Both the position numbers and the translations under genes were made by a program. A model generated the notes under the pieces. That model was not told where the DNA came from and made no database searches. It was given only the letters and a program-made list of their open reading frames with translations. Source: SFLA01 sp045533895 (GTDB lineage: Bacteria; Bacillota; Clostridia; Oscillospirales; CAG-382). Taken from it: 9,375 bases of DNA. The DNA lies in the NCBI GenBank assembly GCA_045533895.1, contig JAZSIT010000098.1:1-9375 (forward strand), written 5' to 3'. This document shows, piece by piece, positions 7,432 to 9,375 of the stretch (its first letter is position 1; every line of letters starts with the position of its first letter).

Positions 7432-8829
7432 ATGAACAATAACGAAAAAACAATGGAAAAAATCGTTGCGCTGTGTAAAAACAGAGGCTTTGTTTACAGC
7501 GGCAGCGAAATATACGGCGGTCTTGCAAACGCATGGGATTACGGTCCCTTGGGCGTTGAATTAAAGAATAATATCAAGCGCGCTTGGATGAAGAAGTTCG
7601 TTCAGGAAAGCAGATACAACGTAGGTCTCGATTCTGCTATTCTTATGAACAGAGAGACTTGGGTTGCCTCCGGTCACGTTGTAAACTTTAACGACCCTCT
7701 TATTGACTGCAAGAGCTGTAAAATGCGTCACCGCGCTGACCAGCTTATTGAAAAATGGAACAAGGAAAAGGGCGTTGAGATGCACGTTGACGGTATGTCC
7801 AACGACGAGATGTATAATTACATCGTTGAAAACGGCGTAACCTGCTCCTGCGGCAAGTGCGATTTCACTCCCATCCGCAAGTTTAATATGATGTTTAAGA
7901 CCTTCCAGGGCGTTACCGAGGACAGTCAGGCAGAGGTTTACCTTCGTCCCGAGACCGCCCAGGGTATTTTTGTTAACTTCAAGAATATCCAGCGTACCAC
8001 CCGCCGCAAGGTGCCTTTCGGCGTTGCGCAGGTTGGTAAATCCTTCAGAAACGAAATAACTCCCGGTAACTTTATCTTCCGTATCCGTGAGTTTGAGCAG
8101 ATGGAGCTTGAATTCTTCTGCAAGCCCGGTACCGAGCTTGAATGGTTTGTATACTGGAAGGATTACTGCTATAACTGGCTTGTAAACCTTGGTATCAAGC
8201 CCGAAAATATCCGCATGCGTGACCATGACCCCAAGGAACTGGCGCACTATTCCAATGCTACCACCGACTTTGAGTTTATGTTCCCCTTCGGATGGGGTGA
8301 ATTATGGGGCGTTGCTTCCAGAACCGATTTTGACCTGAAAGCACATTCCAACCACTCCGGCGAGGATCTCACCTATTTCGACCCCGAAACCAACGAAAAG
8401 TACGTTCCTTACGTTATCGAGCCCTCCCTCGGCGCAGACAGAGTTCTGCTTGCCTTCCTTGTTGATGCATACGATGAGGAAGACCTTTCAAAGGACGGCA
8501 AAGAAGACATCCGTTACGTCCTCCGTCTCCACCCCGCCCTCGCACCCTACAAGTGCGCGGTCCTTCCCCTTTCCAAGAAGCTGGGCGACAAGGCGCAGGA
8601 GATTTATAACGACCTTTGTGCTGATTTTATGTGCGAATATGACGAAACCGGCAGTATCGGCAAGCGTTACCGCAGACAGGATGAGATCGGTACCCCCTTC
8701 TGCGTGGTATACGATTTCGAATCTGTTGAAGACGGCTGCGTAACCGTCCGCGACCGTGATACTATGGAAAGCGTGAGAATGCCCATCGGTGAAGTTAAAG
8801 AGTATATTTCAAACAGAATTAAGTTCTAA
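7432..8829 (+). CDS. glyQS: Glycyl-tRNA synthetase, single-chain (alpha2) type
   Basis: A 465-residue cytoplasmic class II aminoacyl-tRNA synthetase that charges tRNA-Gly with glycine using ATP; it is expected to act as a homodimer. The N-terminus NRGFVYSGSEIYGGLANAWD is typical of this type. Cysteines C93, C96, C138, C140 and C143 lie in the insertion that often binds zinc. RPETAQG is at 172-178. Motif 2 starts at FRNE (205-208) and continues through IREFEQMELEFF. Motif 3 is EPSLGADR (330-337), with the ATP-binding arginine R337. The anticodon-binding domain runs from about residue 372 to the end. Length is normal and nothing is missing. The start is backed by a good ribosome-binding site. 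The stop codon abuts a repeat element that seems to supply the transcript's 3' end. Confidence 0.98.
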   Translation: MNNNEKTMEKIVALCKNRGFVYSGSEIYGGLANAWDYGPLGVELKNNIKRAWMKKFVQESRYNVGLDSAILMNRETWVASGHVVNFNDPLIDCKSCKMRHRADQLIEKWNKEKGVEMHVDGMSNDEMYNYIVENGVTCSCGKCDFTPIRKFNMMFKTFQGVTEDSQAEVYLRPETAQGIFVNFKNIQRTTRRKVPFGVAQVGKSFRNEITPGNFIFRIREFEQMELEFFCKPGTELEWFVYWKDYCYNWLVNLGIKPENIRMRDHDPKELAHYSNATTDFEFMFPFGWGELWGVASRTDFDLKAHSNHSGEDLTYFDPETNEKYVPYVIEPSLGADRVLLAFLVDAYDEEDLSKDGKEDIRYVLRLHPALAPYKCAVLPLSKKLGDKAQEIYNDLCADFMCEYDETGSIGKRYRRQDEIGTPFCVVYDFESVEDGCVTVRDRDTMESVRMPIGEVKEYISNRIKF

Positions 8830-8884
8830 GACCTGTCTAAACAGTATAGAACGAAACGCGAGAAAGAATAATACCGTAATAAAT

Positions 8885-8926
8885 AATGCGAGAGATTTTT
8901 GTTTATCTCTCGCATTGTTGTTTTTT
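8885..8926 (+). terminator. Intrinsic terminator downstream of glyQS, inside repeat copy 1
   Basis: AATGCGAGAGAT (8885-8896) pairs perfectly over 12 bp with ATCTCTCGCATT (8905-8916) around an eight-base loop, followed by a T-rich run ending in six T residues at 8926. It is the first strong terminator after the glyQS stop codon, about 55 nt downstream. Confidence 0.88.
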
Positions 8927-8932
8927 GTTGGT

Positions 8933-8958
8933 AGGAATTTGTTTTACAAATTCCTTTT
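8933..8958 (+). terminator. Second terminator-like hairpin in repeat copy 1
   Basis: AGGAATTTGT (8933-8942) pairs perfectly with ACAAATTCCT (8946-8955) around TTT, followed by a short T-run to 8958. It is AT-rich and weaker than the preceding hairpin, and may be a backup terminator or simply part of the element's variable arm. Confidence 0.5.
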
Positions 8959-9055
8959 ATGTTTCGCGTTTCTAAAGGCTTTTAGTCGGTGGGCAGTACA
9001 ATCGTACAGCTCCACGCGCCTAAAAGACCTTTTCTATATCTGTTTATACAGCTCC

Positions 9056-9134
9056 TTGCTTCAAATCAAACTTCAAAAGCAACAGCCGTTAGCAAACCAT
9101 CGTCTGTAATAAGTAAAAACTCAAATTTTTGCAG
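9056..9134. other. Spacer between the two repeat copies; no gene seen
   Basis: This 79-bp AT-rich spacer has no promoter, hairpin or ribosome-binding site that I can support. It contains TTAGCAAA (9089-9096), which recurs at the window end (9368-9375) just outside copy 2. The repeat is short and may be chance. Confidence 0.4.
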
Positions 9135-9360
9135 GGAACTGTCTAAATGACGCAGAAGAAATCTTTCGCGAGTGGGGAGCTGTACGATTGTACTGCCCCC
9201 CGAGCGAAAGTTTCTAAAAAACGCGAATAAAAATAAAATCCGTAGATATTTTCTACGGATTTTTTCTTTGTTTGTGTCTACGGGACGCCGCACCTACGGT
9301 TTTCGATACTTTTATTATCTCTTTTTCGCGTTTTTGTTCTGCGTTTATTTAGACAGTTCC
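9135..9360 (-). repeat. Structured repeat, copy 2 (inverted relative to copy 1)
   Basis: In minus-strand orientation this copy has the same order of parts as copy 1. Its ends are a perfect 14-bp inverted repeat, GGAACTGTCTAAAT at 9135-9148 and its complement at 9347-9360, extended by ACGCAGAA (9150-9157) pairing with TTCTGCGT (9337-9344). The CGCG stem is AAAAACGCGAA (9217-9227) with TTCGCGTTTTT (9325-9335). The bulged arm, in plus coordinates, is AGAAA-T-CTTTCGC (9157-9169) with GCGAAAG-TTTCT (9204-9215). The tip shares a 23-nt identical block (9176-9198) with copy 1. The flanks show no clear target-site duplication, though only 15 bases of right flank are in the window. No ORF with a credible start is present. 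Confidence 0.8.
9235..9265 (+). terminator. Terminator-like hairpin within repeat copy 2
   Basis: AAAATCCGTAGA (9235-9246) pairs perfectly over 12 bp with TCTACGGATTTT (9252-9263) around TATTT, followed by T residues to 9265. Its U-run is best on the plus strand. It occupies the variable arm of the element, where copy 1 has its hairpin at 8885-8916, but shares no stem sequence with it. Confidence 0.75.
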
Positions 9361-9375
9361 AACGGAATTAGCAAA

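Larger units (their letters stand above)
8829..9055 (+). repeat. Structured repeat, copy 1 (MITE-like element or mobile structured RNA)
   Basis: One of two diverged copies of the same element of about 226 bp. Its ends pair: 8833-8850 with 9033-9051 (CTGTCTAAACAG... against ...CTGTTTATACAG), with one mismatch and one bulge. Inside, GAAACGCGA (8853-8861) pairs with TCGCGTTTC (8964-8972), enclosing two hairpins. A second arm follows: AAAGG-CTTTTAG (8974-8985) pairs with CTAAAAG-A-CCTTT (9020-9032), leaving A9027 bulged. Its tip holds a 23-nt block (8991-9013) identical to copy 2. The overall fold is a three-way junction. The outermost bases are AGAC at the left and CTCC at the right; the left end looks worn relative to GGAA in copy 2. 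I see no target-site duplication and no coding sequence. Confidence 0.8.

Noticed and set aside
7561..8247. A 228-codon minus-strand open frame opposite glyQS
   Set aside because: It is antisense to intact catalytic motifs of glycyl-tRNA synthetase and has no supporting initiation signals.
8789..9293. Open frames across the glyQS 3' flank, on plus (8789-9109) and on minus (9066-9293, with a somewhat protein-like tail over the spacer)
   Set aside because: Both run through hairpins and the paired repeat copies, have no ribosome-binding site, and the shared structure explains the sequence better. A relic of a gene in the 79-bp spacer cannot be fully excluded.
8829..9360. CRISPR array or integron attC interpretation of the repeated hairpins
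   Set aside because: There are only two copies, in opposite orientation, with no regular spacers and no attC-type core sites or integrase gene.
9120..9375. Insertion-sequence target-site duplications at the ends of repeat copy 2
   Set aside because: The bases flanking 9135 and 9360 do not match over 8-9 positions; likewise at 8829 and 9055 for copy 1. Transposition therefore remains an inference.

Overview
The window looks like a chromosomal segment from a Bacillota (Clostridia-type, probably gut-associated) bacterium. Coding DNA is moderately AT-rich, intergenic DNA is very AT-rich, promoters are sigma-A-like with 17-bp spacers, Shine-Dalgarno sequences are strong, and terminators are intrinsic. 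The single-polypeptide glycyl-tRNA synthetase fits this group. No phage, plasmid, CRISPR or complete transposase gene is visible.

Layout. (1) Positions 1-1076, minus strand: the first 358 codons of homoserine dehydrogenase (hom), cut by the window edge, with a clear promoter and a 14-bp palindrome at the predicted transcription start. (2) Positions 1357-6412, plus strand: a three-gene cassette of an ABC exporter half-transporter, a DUF1854 protein and a second ABC half-transporter. Each half-transporter carries a CxxC...CxxC zinc-ribbon-like segment before its membrane domain. The cassette ends at a strong terminator at 6416-6444 that can also serve the convergent gene. (3) Positions 6479-7174, minus strand: an unrecognised six-helix membrane protein with its own promoter. 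(4) Positions 7236-7360: a gene-free stretch of palindromes and short repeats. (5) Positions 7432-8829, plus strand: glyQS, with a near-consensus promoter and a leader too short for a T-box. (6) Positions 8829-9360: no convincing gene, but two diverged copies of one element of about 226 bp in opposite orientation.

How the genes work together. The two ABC proteins and the DUF1854 protein form one transcription unit and probably one machine: a heterodimeric exporter with a DUF1854 partner. The substrate cannot be read from sequence. hom (threonine/methionine branch of aspartate metabolism) and glyQS are housekeeping genes that happen to flank it.

The most unusual item is the pair of elements after glyQS. 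Both can fold into the same three-way-junction shape: a closing stem made by the element ends, a CGCG stem enclosing variable hairpins, and an arm with a bulged A and a 23-nt tip identical in both copies. Outside that tip the arms differ between copies, yet pairing is kept by compensatory changes. This points to selection on an RNA or single-stranded DNA structure. I do not recognise the family. A MITE-like mobile element or a mobile structured RNA are the leading ideas. Copy 1 begins at the last base of the glyQS stop codon and seems to supply that gene's terminator.
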